Below, in pieces: positions 1 through 15,500 of a stretch of 64,000 nucleotides of DNA. The stretch covers positions 992,001-1,056,000 of the forward strand of contig NZ_VLLR01000001.1 of NCBI RefSeq assembly GCF_007570935.1. The letters are read 5' to 3'. How positions within the stretch are numbered: position 1 is the first letter of the stretch; each line of letters opens with the position of its first letter. The notes below the pieces were generated by a model that was not told the DNA's origin, made no database searches, and was given only the letters and a program-made list of their open reading frames with translations. The stretch comes from Lactobacillus sp. LL6 (lineage in GTDB: Bacteria > Bacillota > Bacilli > Lactobacillales > Lactobacillaceae). Both the position numbers and the translations under genes were made by a program.

Positions 1-440
<440 letters not shown>

Positions 441-520
441 TATTTAAAAAATATTTTGTTTTTTTATAATATTAAAACGATTTAAACCAATAATAATATT
501 TCTTAATTTGTGAATTTTTA

Positions 521-557
521 GCAAAAAGAAAAAGCTATGCACTGAGCATAACTTTTT
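521..557 (-). terminator. Rho-independent terminator of the giant adhesin gene
   Basis: A 12-base stem (529-540 with 546-557, one mismatch, 5-base loop) stands just after the stop codon. On the minus strand it is followed by a T-rich run. Confidence 0.75.
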
Positions 558-596
558 CAATTAATAAAATCAATAACAAAATATGATTTTAATAAA

Positions 597-3500
597 TTAA
601 TCACGTTTTTTATGTTTCTTAACACCGGCAAGACCTATCATGCCCAAACCAAGTGCTAATAAACCTGCTGCTTGCGCAGCTTCGTTTTCATCAGAGCCAG
701 TCTTAGGCAAAGCAGCGTGAGAAGACATAGTCTTTTCAGATTTTACACCAGAATTTATTGAAGTAGCTGAACTTGTTCTACCAAGTGAACCTAAATCTGC
801 AAACTCACCTTTTGTAGCAGTCATAGAATTATAATTATTTGTACTATAGCTACTATTATTACCTAATCGAGATGAATTATTATAGTCAGTTTTTCCATTA
901 TGAGATGGTTTGGTAGATGAAGAATCTCTTTCTTTACTACCTAGGGCGTTACCTGGTTTTACAGAAACAAAGAAATGCTTTTTAGTTGTAGTTCCATCTG
1001 GATATTTAATTCCAATAATTCCCTCTTGCTTACCAGCCTTATGGACATTTGGCTTCTTAATCCAGTAGACTTCAGTGCCTGCTGGCATGTTATCCATATT
1101 TTTAATCAAATCTTCTGGATCAGGCAAATGCCCTTTCTTAACTGTTAAGTGAATAATAATTGGCTTTACATGTTTTACATGAGATAACTTATTTTCGGAA
1201 ACAGTTTGATTACCAATATTTGAAGTATCTTCACTATTCTTGACATCAATCTTTACATTAACATCTTTAGTAGAACCGTCTTTAAACTTAACTATAATCG
1301 TACCATTAGCAGTTCCATCAGCATCCACATTTGGATCAGTCTTCCAAGTATAAGTAGTGCCTGCTGGCATTTGATCCTTGTTCTTGATTCCCTCTGTAGC
1401 ATTAGGCAATTGACCTGGCTTAGTAGTAATATCTTGTCCAATTGGAGCATATTTATCACTATCATTCTTGCTTGGAACAATTGGTTTGCTTGGAGTAATA
1501 GGATTATTATCCGGAAGACTAGGATTACTATTGGAATTAGCATTATCTGAAGTGTTTGAACTAGTATTATCTGTTGGATGAGTAGTATTGTTTGAATTAT
1601 CAGTATTATTTTGTTTAGCTACATCCAATGTTGCTACAAGTGGCTCACTCTCACCTAAGCCATTTTTAGCAATTAAACTCATATTATAAAGCTTAGCAAG
1701 CTGACCTGCTGGAATAGTAATTTTACCAGTTTTGTCATCAATTTGAGCATCCTTTGGCAAATCCTTCATGTTTTGAGGATCAAAACTATATAACAGCTGA
1801 CCTAAAGGAAGATTAAGTTTTTTACCAGTTTTCTTACTAATTAGAATTGGTGTAAAGGTTGCACTTTGTTCAGTATTAACCATTTGGTTAGCAAATAATA
1901 TTGAAACAGCATTAAAGTCTATTATATAAGCGACTTGCTCTTCTTTAGAATTAGTGTCTGGAGTTACTGCAACTTCTGCAAAGTTAGTGACAGAAGGCTT
2001 ATAACCATCAAAGCTATCTAAATCTTTTTCACTAACTTCTTTCCAAACACCATTAGTCTTATTAGTAAGCTCACCATCTTTATCCATAACTATCCATGGA
2101 ACATAGGTCTTTTTACCAGAAACAGGATCCGTATATGCAGCATTGCCATCCTTATCTTCACGAACAAAGTGAATAGTTTGAATAATGTAATCAACTTTAT
2201 TATTAAGTGGATTGATTTCTTCAATTGTACGAGTTACATATTTATTAAACTCATCATTTGTCATATTTTGACCAGGTTCATACTTGGTCGGAGTACCCTT
2301 ATCACCAACAACTACCGTAATAGGAAGAGTCTTGGTTGAGCCATCCTTAAAAGTAACATTTACCTGAATTTGTTTTTCACCAGGCGTCTTAGTTACATCA
2401 GGATCATTACTTTTATCATAAGTTACTACAATCACATTCTTAGCATTGGAATCAATTACTTGAACTTTTGGATCAGATGGAAGATTGTCTCCTTCATTTA
2501 CAGTAATTTGTTTTAAGTTTGATGAATTAAAGTTATCTGCATCACTATTAACAATCGTTACAGGAACTTTTACTTGATGACTAGAACCATCTTTAAAGGT
2601 AATGATAATCTGTGGATGTTCTACCTCTCCTACTGTTGAAGTATCAATTCCTGAAGGATCTATAAATTTGACACTTTCAACTACACTATCTGGATCTCCG
2701 ACTGCATCTTTAGCATTATTTGAATCCGTTGGATTTATAGTGGTTCCATGATGAATAGTTATCGGTTTAACATTCTTAGTATAGTCAAACTTATCGCTAT
2801 CTGTATAAATATGAACATCAACTGAAACATGTTCTTTCTTAGAGCCATCTGGAAATGTAATAGTTATATCATGCTTAGTAGTTCCAGGAACAGTTGTATT
2901 AATTGTAGAAGGATTATCAAACTGAGCATGAGTACCCTTTGGAACATTCTTCAAAGCTGAATCAGCATCCTGATTACTTGGAGTAATATTATCACCCTTA
3001 TGCACTTCGATTGGTTGTAAATCAGTAACTGGATTGAAGCGTGATGCTTCATCATCTCCCACAGTTACCGGAATAGTAACTTCTATAGTTGAACCATCCT
3101 TAAAGGTAATAGTTGCTTGATAGTTATTAGTACCAGATTGATCAGTAGTTACCGTATTCTTAAACTCAGCTTTATCCATAATTGGATTTTCAGGATCAAT
3201 TTCACTAAGACCATCAATAGCATTGTCTTTATTGACCACATCACCAACTTTAACTTCAAGTCCCTTAATCAATGCATTATTCCTATTAGCATCATTAAAC
3301 TTTTCAGCCTCAGTAACAATCTTAACCGGAATCATTACCTCAATAGTTGATCCATCGTTAAACTCTAATTTAGCTCTGTAATTTGTAGTAGTATCTTTTT
3401 GAGTAGTATCAATATTTTGGATAAAGTTTGCATCCTCTACATTATCACGTTTAGCATCTACTAAACCCTTAGTAAAGGCATCATGCTTATCCACAGTTGA

Positions 3501-6500
3501 ATTATAAATTTCTTCAACAGTTTGAACTTTAGCATCATAATTATTCTTAAAGTCACTAGCTTGACTTGCCTTAATATCCACTGGAATATCAATTGTAGCA
3601 ACTGATCCATCATCAAATACAACTTGAGCCTGTACTTGGGTTTCTTGAACCTTATCCACTGGAACATCTACTGTAAACTCAGTGGTATTCTGCTTGTCCT
3701 TAGCCACAATACCGTATTTAGTTTTTGTATCATCGTCAAAACCTTTAATGGCATCTGTCCTAGGAGCTGGAACACCCATGTGTTCAATAACTGGAATTGA
3801 CGTAATCTTTTTATTATTCCAATCATCAATAAAGTCAGAAGCTTTATCATAAACTTTAACTGGAATCTTGACTTTCAAACTTGACCCATCTTCAAAACTA
3901 ACGACTGCATTATATGAAACAGTACCAGTTTCAGAAGTGTCAATTTGAACATCATCACTCCAATTTACACTAGTGATATGATATTGGGGTTGCTCGCTAA
4001 TACCATCACTAGCTTTAACTTCACTAGCTGCAGTACCCTTCTTAACTCGGATTGTATTAACCAAGGCTTTCTGATCCGTATCATGTTTAAATTGTCCTGA
4101 CTGATTCAGAGTATAAGTTAAAACAATATTTACATCTTTAGTTGGATTATCACCATTTGGTTCAACAGTAACAGCATCAATTTTACCTGAAGTAATATTA
4201 AGGTTCTTGCCATTTTTGGTTGCTTCAACGTTGTAATGGTCAAGCTTAGTTATGTTGACCTCTTTCCAACTAGTTGCAGTTGCATTCACTGGAACCCACT
4301 CACCATAAGTTATGTCTGTTGGATCATCATCGTTAATTGTTTTGGTACGTTGGAAGCTAACCGTTTGGTTTGGAATCTGAGCAACTTGGTCATCTGTTAC
4401 ACCATTGATTTGGAATTTACGAGTAATAGTTTCAAACATATCACTGTTCTTGCTAGGATTATTAGGATCAACATCACTTGGTTTAATTGTAGTTAAGTGG
4501 TCAACAAGAATTGTAATTGAATCATTATTATTGCTCTTGAATTTGTAACTAGTTGGTAACCCTGAATTCTTATCAAGTTTATAGCTGTCTGGCAAAGTTA
4601 ACTTAGCTGGATCAATTGGAATAACTTGATCAGTTACTCCTGTCAAATCTTGATGACCAACAACAGTCTTACCATCCTTAACATCAACAAAGTTTAAAGT
4701 TACTTTTTGCTCATTAGCTTTATTAGTTACTGTGATTATTTCATTGACTGGATTCCAATTAGTATTAGCTGCTTTTGGTGCTTTAATAGTTTCTGCAGCA
4801 ATTGTACCCTTATCAGTTACCTGATAGTCATTACCTTGAGCGTCTTTACCAGTTATAGCTATGGTATAGCCATCTTTTGAAACTTTTTTAGTTTCTTTAA
4901 ATGTTGGATCATCTGTTGTCCAGACACCATAACTTATATTGTCGCTTGTCTTAGTAGTATCAGTGTACTTATCACGAGTAAAGGTTATAGTTTGAACAAT
5001 TGGTGTGCCACCATCAACCGTAATTGTACGAGTAATAGTCTTAACCATGTTCTTGTAGTCAGGGTCTGTTGGAGTTTTAACAACATCACTACCCTTTTTC
5101 ACATCAAGAACATTAACCGGAACAGTTATATCAACTGAGTAGCCATCATCATATACAACATGAATAGTACTATTGACTTGACCTGCTTTTGTTATATCTG
5201 GTGCAGTAGTCCAAGTCAAAGTCTCAGGATAACCCACGCCTTGACCAAAGTTAGTAATAGCTTCTTTATCAGTAGTAGTATTAGTCAAATCTGGAGTTTC
5301 ATTAAGTTTAGTAGTTAACTCACCAACTACTGGTGCCCAAATAGAATCAACTTTAGGACTTACTTTCTTCTTAGTACCATCAGGGTAAGTAATAGTAATT
5401 TCTGGAGTAGTTGAAGTTTTACCAGGATCTGGAATAACTGGCGTCTTATTAGTCCATTCAACCTTAGTTCCCTTTGGTAACTTATCAGGATCCTTTATAC
5501 CCTCATGTGGGTCTGGGATTTTAGGAGTCTTTCCTGGATCTACTGGAATATGAATTGGCTGAGTATCAACATTTGTGTCATGAGCTTGATCAGTAATTGC
5601 AACTGGAATCTGAACTGTAAGACTTGTTCCGTCTTTGAATGAAACAATAGCTTTAAAGTTTTGAGCTGGATGAACTTCATCAGTTGATGGAAGTGTAGTA
5701 AATGTTGCACTAGTTACATTGTAAGCAGCCGAATCTTCAATACCATTAATAGCTTCACTAGCTTGGTGAATAGTTCCCTTACCCCAAGTTAACTGTTTAA
5801 CCAAGGCATTGTCTGTATTATCATCGTTGAAGTGAGCTGCTTCCCCTTTATCATCAACTAAGACCTTGATTTGAACATCAGTTAAGGTCGAACCATCAGT
5901 AAAATGAAGGGTTGCTGCATAGTTTTTACCAGTTTTATCAACTTTAGAAGTATCAATATCACTATTAAACTTAGGTCCATTTACACCATCAGTAGTAATA
6001 CCATACTTACTAATTTCATCAGCAGTTAAACTCTTAGCAGCATCAGTTGCTGGAACTTGACTACCCATGTTTTCATGAACTGGATTAGTTGCAATAGTTT
6101 TAGTAGGATCTACTGAATCCTTATGGTCATCATGATAGTTAACAGCGTCATTAAATACATAGATTGGAATGTTGATTAAACTTTGCGTACCATCATTGAA
6201 GACTATTGTTGCAGTATATGACGTCTTTTTACCAGCAGCTTGACTTGAAGTATCAATCTTACTTATATCATTAAAGTTAACACTCTTGATATCATATTGA
6301 TCTAAATTCTTAATACCAGTTTCAGCATTAATGGTCTTAGCATCAGTACCTTCTTTTACACGAATTACTTGAGCTAGAAGATTTTTCTTAGATGGATCAG
6401 TTGAATCATTATTATCATGATCAAATTTAGTCGCATCCCCACTAATAATCTTAACTGGAACCTTAACACTAGTAGTTGTGCCATCGTTAAAGGTTACCGT

Positions 6501-9500
6501 TACATCATATGAAGTTGGATCAATAGTAACATTAGAAGTATCAACATCTTTATCAAAGCTTGCATTCTTAATATCATAATTCTTCCAAATATTATCACTA
6601 AACCCTCCTTTAGCAGTTGATCCTGCTGGAGTTGGAGTGCTTTGCTTAATATCGTCTTCTTGTGTTAATGGATTTTTACTATTATCTTCATCAAACTTAG
6701 ACTTATCATTCCAAACCTTAACTGGAATTGAAACCTTAACAGTTGACTTATCGCCAAAGGTTACAAGCGCGTCATAATTCTTAGTACCAATTGTCTTAGT
6801 ATCAATTGAAGTTGGATCAACAAAGGCAACACTAGTAATTGTGTAGTCTTTGTTTTCTTTAATACCAGTTTGGGCATTAATTGTCTTAGGATCAGTGTTT
6901 TGTCTTACAAGGATAGTTTTAACTTCAGCATTATTTTTATTATCATCGCTAAACTTACCAGCATCAGTTCTTGCATAAGAAATAGTAATTATAGTATTAG
7001 ATGGAATACTCTTTTCATCATTTGGATCAAAACTCTTAGAATCTATCTTCTTTGATGAAACATCTATTTTATTACCCTTGTCATCAACAGCAGTAATTGT
7101 GTACATACTATCAAACTGTGGTACATCAAATTCTGGCCAAGTCTTAGTATCATCTTTAAAGGTCCACTTACCATAACTTTCAACCTTACCAGTAGTATCA
7201 TTAATAACTTTATTACGTGCTAAGTGAATTACTTGGTCAGTCTCATCATCCTTACCAGTAACTGGATTCTTAACAATAATCTTACGAGTAACATCCTTAA
7301 ACATATCACTGTCTTCACCAGATGGAGCAATATGCTCATCATCTGGGTGATAAGTTGTAAGTTGATCAACATAGATTATCTTAGTTTGATTCTTATCAGT
7401 ACCAAAAGTATAAGTATAATCACCGTTCAAAGTATCGTTCAACTTATAGCCAGTTGGAACAGTAAGTTGATCTTTAGACATTGTAATCTTTTGACCAGTT
7501 GTCCCATTAAATGAATCACCTGGAGTATCATCAGTAACTTCAGTAGTCTTATCTTTAGCATTCACATACTTAATATTTACAATATCTGCATTAGCTGAGT
7601 GAGTTACAACATAGTTTTCATTTGGAGAATCAACAGTAATATTATCTTCTGCTGGAATAGTTTCATTAGTTAAGGAAACATCTTTACCATTTAACTTAAC
7701 AATTGAAGCATAACCATCTTTATGAACATTAACTTCTGTGAAATTGCCATTCTTTACCCAATCACTGTAACCAATTATCTTGTTACCATTTTGAGTATCA
7801 AGGTATACATCACGAGTGAAAGTTACTGTTTGAGTTGGCTGCTTTTCACCATCGATAGAAACATTACGAGTTACTTCTCTATATAAGTCTTTTGAACCGT
7901 TTGGATCTTTTGGAGTATCTTTTGAACCATGGATTGTTTCTAAGACATTAACTGGAATATTGACACTCTTCTTATAACCATCATTATAAGTAATAGTTAC
8001 ATTTATACTTTCTTTGCCGGCTTTATCAGTTGAAGGAGCATCAGATGTCCAAACAACACTCTTAGGCATTCCATCAACGCCACTTGCTTGTAAGTTCTTA
8101 ATACCAGCATTTGCATCAGTAGCCTTTGCTGCAACATCTTGCTTCAAAGTAATAGTTTGAACTTCAGGAGTAGCCTCAACAGTAATCTTACCAGCAATTT
8201 CTTTCCCAACAGTACCATCTGGATAAGTTGCAATAATTGTTACATTTTGTGTACCGGGAGTATTAAAGTCAGCACTCTTACCAAATGCATACTTAGTACC
8301 TTCTGGAACTTTAGTCTTATCAGCATCAACTAAATTAGAAGCTTCAATGCTCTTGCCTTGGTCAATTTGAACAGGAGTGGTTTTAATAACGATATTCTTA
8401 TCATTTTCTGAAGCTTCATCAGTAATTTCTACAGGAATATCGATTACTGAAGTAGTTCCATCCTTAAAAGTAATAGTTGCAGCTTGACTTTCAGCATTAT
8501 GGGCTGTTTTAGTTGAAACAATTTCATTAAAGATAACCTTATCAATATTGTAATCAAGAATTGTCTTTGCATTATCTGCAGCGCTCTTACCAATACCATC
8601 CTTAGCAGTTTCTGAAGCAAGAGCACCATTATTGTAACCTTTACCATAACTTAACTCATGAACTAAAGCATTCTTGTCGTTATTGTCATGGTCAAACTTA
8701 GAAGCGTCACCTTTTGCAACAATCTTAACTGGAACTGTAATACCAGTCTTGAGTTCACTACCATCAGCAAATGCAATATCTACATCATATGGTGTAGTTG
8801 TATCAGTAACCTTTGAAGTATCAACATTTTCATTGTAGACAACTGAAGTAATATCATACTTATCTTTGTCAAAGCCTTGAATAGCACTGTCGCCTTTATT
8901 AACTACAGTACCCTTATTGTAATCAATTTCATGACCTAAAACATTCTTATGATCTTTATCAGGATTGTTATCTTCATTAAATTTAGAAGCGTCATTCCAA
9001 ATCTTAATAGGAATATTTACATCAGCAGTTGAACCATCACTAAAGGTTACAGTAGCTGCATACGTTGGGACATTACCCACTTGAGTTATTACAGAAGTAT
9101 CTGGAAGTTGGGTTGAATCTTTCCAAACAACTGGATTCTCATCAGCTAGTTTATAATCAGCTGACTTTTTAATACCATCAGTGGCAATAATTGCAGAAGG
9201 GTCGTTAGTCTTAGTTTGGTGAACTAAAATTGTCTGAGTTGCAGCATTATTCTTATTATCATCAACAAACTTGCCTGCATCCGTTCTAGTGTAAGTCAGA
9301 ATAATATTGACATTATTAAGTTTAGTTAAATCATCACTAACAGTTGGAGTATCTGAAGTAATAATCTTTTTGCCATCTTTATTAACAATAGTTATATCAT
9401 TACCCTTTGAATCTTTACCACTAGCACTAATCTTATAAAACCCATCAAATATCTTAACTTCATAATCTGGCCATGAAGCAGTTTGACCATTCATCAATTC

Positions 9501-12500
9501 CCACTTACCGTAAGAAATATCACTTGGATCATCTTCGTTAGTAGTCTTAGTTCTCTGATACTTAACTTCTTGCTTATCACTAACTTCCTTATTAGTTGTT
9601 GGATCAGTATAAGTAATGGTACGAGTGATGGTTTCAAACATATCACTGTTTTTTTTACCAGGAGTGTTTGGATCAACATCACTAGGGTTAATCGTAGTTA
9701 ACTTATCAAGAGTTACAAGTAACTTACCATTTTGAGCTGGAATTGTGTAACTAGCTACTAGACCATTCTTATCAATCTTGTAACCTTCTGGAATAATGAA
9801 GTTCTTATCTCCAATCTTAAAACTCTTAAAGTCATCCGCTTTGATAATAGAAACTTTATCATCAGAGTTACCAGTGAAGTTTTGAGTTGGAGTTACAGCA
9901 ATTTCTTTACCTGACTTCTTATCAATGTAAGAAATATTAACTGTTTCTTTATTAGCTTTGTTAGTTACTGTGACTGTTTCATTGGCTGGATTCCAATCAG
10001 TGTTAGCTGCTTTTGGTGCCTTAATAGTTTCTGCAGCAATTGTGCCTTTATCAGTTAACTTATAGTTTTTGTCACTTTCATCTTTACCAGTAACTGAAGT
10101 TGAATATCCATCTTTAGAAAGCTTTTCTGTTTCTTTAAAGATTGGATCTTCACTACTCCAAACACCATAACTCACATTATCTTTATTAGTAGTATCAATA
10201 TATTTATCACGAGTGAAAGTTACTGTTTGGATAATTGGCGTTTTTCCATCAACTATAATAGTACGAGTGATGTTCTTAACCATGTTCTTATAGTCAGGAT
10301 TAGTTGGGTCTTTACCTTTTTCATCTGTTCCCTTCTTAGTTGACCAAACGTTAATCTTAACTGCTACATTCTTCTTTTGGTAACCATCATTATAAGTAAT
10401 ATCAACAGTTGCATCTTGAATGCCGACTTTATCAGTTGCAGGGATATTAGTCCAAACAACACTCTTCGGCATCCCATCAGTACCCTTAGTATCTAGATTA
10501 GTGATTCCAGTTGCAGCATCAGTATCAGTTGCAGGAATACCTTGTTTCAATTGAATAGTTTGAGTAATTGGAGTAGCTTCAACAGTTACCTGACCATCTA
10601 GGGAACCAATAGTTCCATCTGGATAAGTTAAACTAATGGATACATTTTGAGTACCTGGTTTAGAAGTATCTGGTCCAAGAGTCCATTTTTCAGTTGTATT
10701 ATCTGGAAGAGTAGACTTAGTAGCATCAATAATTAAACTTGGATCAATTGAGCTTCCTTGATCAACTTGAACTGGCTTATCCTTAGCAACTGGTGCACTA
10801 GTTGTAGCTTGATCAGTAACCATTACTGGAATCTTAACAATAGCAGTTGATCCATCGTTAAAACTTACACGGGCATCATAATCTGTATCTTTACCAACAT
10901 GTTCTTGGTCAGTCAAAACGGTCTGATTGAATGTTGCACCAGTAATTCCTAAGCTTTCTGGAGTTTCATCCTTTGTTCCAATACCTTTAAGAGCATCAGT
11001 TGCTGGAATTGTGGCACCTTTACCATAGCTTAATTCATGAGTTAGTGAATTTTTATCAGTATTCTTATCATTAAAGTTATCAGCTTGAGACTTATTAACT
11101 GTGATAGATACGGGAATATCTAAAACAGTGCCATCTTTAAAGCTAATTTCAGCCATACCAGTTTGCTTACCAAGTTTTGCAATATCTGGCCGAGTCTTCC
11201 AAGTTATTTTATCAACTTCAGCATTGTGTTCCTTAGTCAAATCAGAACTGTCAACATAGCTTATGGCATCCTTTAAAGTGCTATCAACATTATGTGTAGC
11301 TTCCAAGTTATTATTATCTTTGTTAGCTTCAGCAGCCTTGGCACCATAAACATTAGCATATACATTAGCCCAATTGGTATCATTATCTGCACTTGGAGCA
11401 GGAATACCAATTACACTTGCAGCATTTGAATTCCAATGAAGGATTACACGATATTTACTGTTCTTAGTTGTATCTTTTTCATCGTCACTAGTTGAAGAAG
11501 TAGTAGCAGTGCCATCTTGACTAAATTTACTGCTATCAGTATTTAAAGTATGGTCATCTGCCCATTTAGTTGAAAAGGCATCAGCACTGATTGTATTTCC
11601 AGTTCCATCAATGTATTGTGTACCATCAGTAGATAAAGTATACTTTTTAACTTGTTTACCTGTTTCATCAAATAAATCAATTTCACTAACTTTAGGAGCC
11701 GCCGGAATATTAGAACCGGTTGTCTTATGATAATCAGGAGTTGCCACGATAATGGAAGCTGAAGTATCATCGCTATAAACTTTAGTAGTACTATCAGGAA
11801 GTGTCTTAGTAAGAGTTACAGTAACTGGAACATTAACCGTCTTGCCATTAATTGTAACATCAACACTTAACTTTTGAGGAGTTGAAATATGAGGATTTGG
11901 AGCTGTATGCCATTCATATTTAGTGTCCTCCAAAGGCAGCTCATTAGCATCATGAATTGCATCCCTTGCAGAATATGGATCTGTAAGGTTGCCCACACCC
12001 TTAACTTCATAAGCCAAAAAGTGAACATAATCTTTAGTTCCATCATTATAAGTTACTTGAACTGTAATGTCTTTAGTAGTAGTATCAGTTAAACTGCTTG
12101 CTGGAATAGTGATTATTCCAGCATTATTAACTGTTGCATCACCATTGATAACTTTATAAGTTACTCCATCAGTTGGCTTAGCACTTTTATCCCAAGTAGG
12201 AAGAGCACTTATAATATCTTTTTGATCAGCACTTACAACACTATCGTAAGCTGGCTGATAATTAGCATCTTCACCATCAGAAATTTTCACTCCAGCTTTA
12301 ACAGGCAGATCTAAATAAGTACCATCTTTAAAGTTAATTCGAACAGTAATATCACGAATTCCAGTCTGATAAGTATTGATTTCATCTGGTTCTACAACTT
12401 CATAGCTAGCTACTGCATTATTAGCATGGTCTTTACCATAGCTATCAAGGGCTTGATGATTAATTAAACTAGCCACTTTGTCAGATGGAAGGAATTTGGC

Positions 12501-15500
12501 AAGTTCTCCGGTTGCATAATCATTCTTAGGAATTGTAATTGGAGTTAAAGGGTTAGCAACTGTGGCATCAATGAGCTTAACTTCTTGAGTAATAGTTGTA
12601 CTCTTCCCATTATCAATTGCACCATCTTTAACTGCTTCTGAACCCATTCCAAACTTAACAGTTACTCTTCCGTTTGTTGAAGCTTGAGTAGTATCTGGTA
12701 AAGTTTCATAACTAATATTAGCACCTAACTTAGTCGTACCGTTGACGAAGTCACCAGTATTTGCATCATAAGTATATTGAACTGGTGCTGATAACTTACT
12801 TGCATCCTTGCTATCTTGAGTATAAACATCAACTTCACCAACAGCCTTCTTTGCATCATTACTATCAAAACTCATTGAGTTATCAGTAGTTTTATGAGCT
12901 TCAAAAACATCACTTGGTTTAACCACAACTGCACCAGTAATCGTACCATCTGGATTAGTGTTACCCCAGATAACCTGACTCTTGCCATCTGTTATATTAA
13001 CAATAGCTGAGATATTATCTGCCGACTTATCACTATAAGTTACAGTAACTGGAATTGTGTAAATACCAATATTATCAGTAGTAGTTGGTTTAAGTGTAAT
13101 AGAACCATCAGAATTTAATGTAATAAAATCAGGAGCACTTACATTTTTAGTAAGTGAGAAAGTAATATCTTTTGGAGCAGTTGATGAAGATTTATAATCA
13201 TATCCACCATCAAGATTTGGTACTTGACTCATAAATGTAGGTGCAGCTACTGTTGCAGTATCACCTTGTTTAACAGTAGTAGTTTGATATTTTGGTTGAT
13301 ATTCTGTATTTTGTTTTTTCTTTAAAACAGTAACTGGAACCAAAGCAACATCGGCATTACCATCCGCATAAGTTACTGTAATTGGAATATTATAAGTTTG
13401 ACTTTCTTTAGTTGAATCAGATAACTTTAATCCACTGTTAAACTTCGTTGGGTCATATCCTGTTGTACCATCTGGATTATTGATATTTTTGATAAAATCT
13501 TCATATGCATTATACAAAACTGTATCTTGATAAATTTGATCATCACTTTTACCACTTGTAGACTTTAGAGCATCAATTTTAGTTTGATCAATATTACCAT
13601 TACTATCCAAACAATCTTTTAGTGAAGTATGACTCCAATCAATCCCCCAATTAGCTCTAGTAACTATCTTATTGAGATTATCTTTAATTTGCTTATAATT
13701 AGCATCCATTACACCAATGACAATTTTATTATTACTAAAATCGCCTATTGTTAATTTCTTACCTTCAGTATATGTTTGAGGTGCAACGATAGGATCATAT
13801 TGGTCATTTTCATTAATATGAATTGAATGATCACTTGCTGTCTTGGTATCAGCTAAATCAGTTCCATAACTAATACGACGAGCTTTCCACCAATTAAAGT
13901 TATTCAAAAAGTTTTGTAATTGAACTAAATTGGATTTATTTCCAGTAATTTCTCCTTTATTATTTTGATTACCATTATATTGAGTCAGTTCAAGTTTACC
14001 TTTGGCATCTTTAACAGGTAAAATAGCAATCCCATTAGAATTACCAAATGAAATTCCTTGAATAGCTTCATTTTCAACAAAACCATCAGGAGACAATCGA
14101 CTTGTATTAGCAGGAACATAATTATAGGAAGTATTACCACCACCATTTTGTGAAACAACTTCTTCTATATTCCAAGCATTGCTTGGTGTATTTGTAGTAT
14201 TTCCCTTATCCCATTGAGCAAGAGGAGCGCGACCATACATTAATGCTACATTTTGAATATTCTTCCACCACTGAGTAATATCAATACTCCATTTACCGGG
14301 AAGTGCTTTACCTTCAAGGTTAAGCATTGTACCAAATTGAGTACCAGTTCTTTGCAAGTTAATATATTTAGGTGCAATATATTTACTATCTTTTTCAGTA
14401 CCAAATTGAACAGTATCATTTGAATTAGTACCAAACATCGAAATCATTGCAGCATGGTGAATTGTATTCTTATAGTCATTATCAAGATAAGAACTATACT
14501 TCCAATTAAATCCGCCTAATCCTTTTGATGAGGAGGCATCTTGCAAATCTAGACTTGCTCCACCATCAACGATTAAGCTATAGTTTCTTGCAGCACCAGC
14601 TAGAAAATCAGTTGGACTAGCACCTTTACGACCATCTCCTCCGCTACCAAAGGAAATCATTGGAGTAATGATATTCTCATCATGATTATCTCTTACTACC
14701 TTAAGACTAGCACCTTTAGCCAAATGAAGAGCACCATCTGAGTTAAATGCAACTGTAATTGGAGCTCTGTGGAAAAAGTCTGGATTTTTTGCAAACAAAC
14801 TCATTTGGTTTATAATTTGTGGCCATTTAGTTGGATCTTCCCAGCTTTGAGCAATATTCATCCGATTTGCATGATTATTATCTTGCATAGTGTGAATATT
14901 AATATCCGTATTTTCGCCAACATCGATATCATCAGCAGTAATAGCACTTGAATGGCCCTTTGCCATATCCATGTTTATTTTATTATTTTGACCGACTACA
15001 AGTTTTGCAGCAACATCCATCATATCAGAACTTGCAAAGATACCACGCACATCAGTACGATTTAAAGTATTAAAGTCCTCAATTCCAGAGATAGCATCCC
15101 CAGTATTAAAATTAATGGTATTGCCATTACCAATAGTTATACCTTTAGAAGCAGTAATTCCATTATTATCAAAATTTTGCATACTGCTATTATAAAGATC
15201 AACTAGATTAATAATATTATCATTACCAATGCTTATTGTTGGTGCTATTAAATCCTGACCAGTAGCACGAATATTTAGTTTAGTATTATTACCAATAGTA
15301 ATATCTGTAGTAGCTTTCAAAGCAGTATTTGGTGCAGTTAAGGTTAAACTTGCTCCATCGGCAATATTAATATGTTCAACATCTACAGCACTTCCTGCAT
15401 AATTATCAGAAATATTATTTGTACCCTTAAAAACAATCGTTTCTTGATTTTTACCAGCTACACTAACCGAAGCAAGAGAAGTTCCTTTATTTGCAAGAGG

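Noticed and set aside
4236-4496. Open frames on the plus strand inside the giant adhesin gene
   Set aside because: They are antisense to a well-supported coding frame and show no start signal or protein family.
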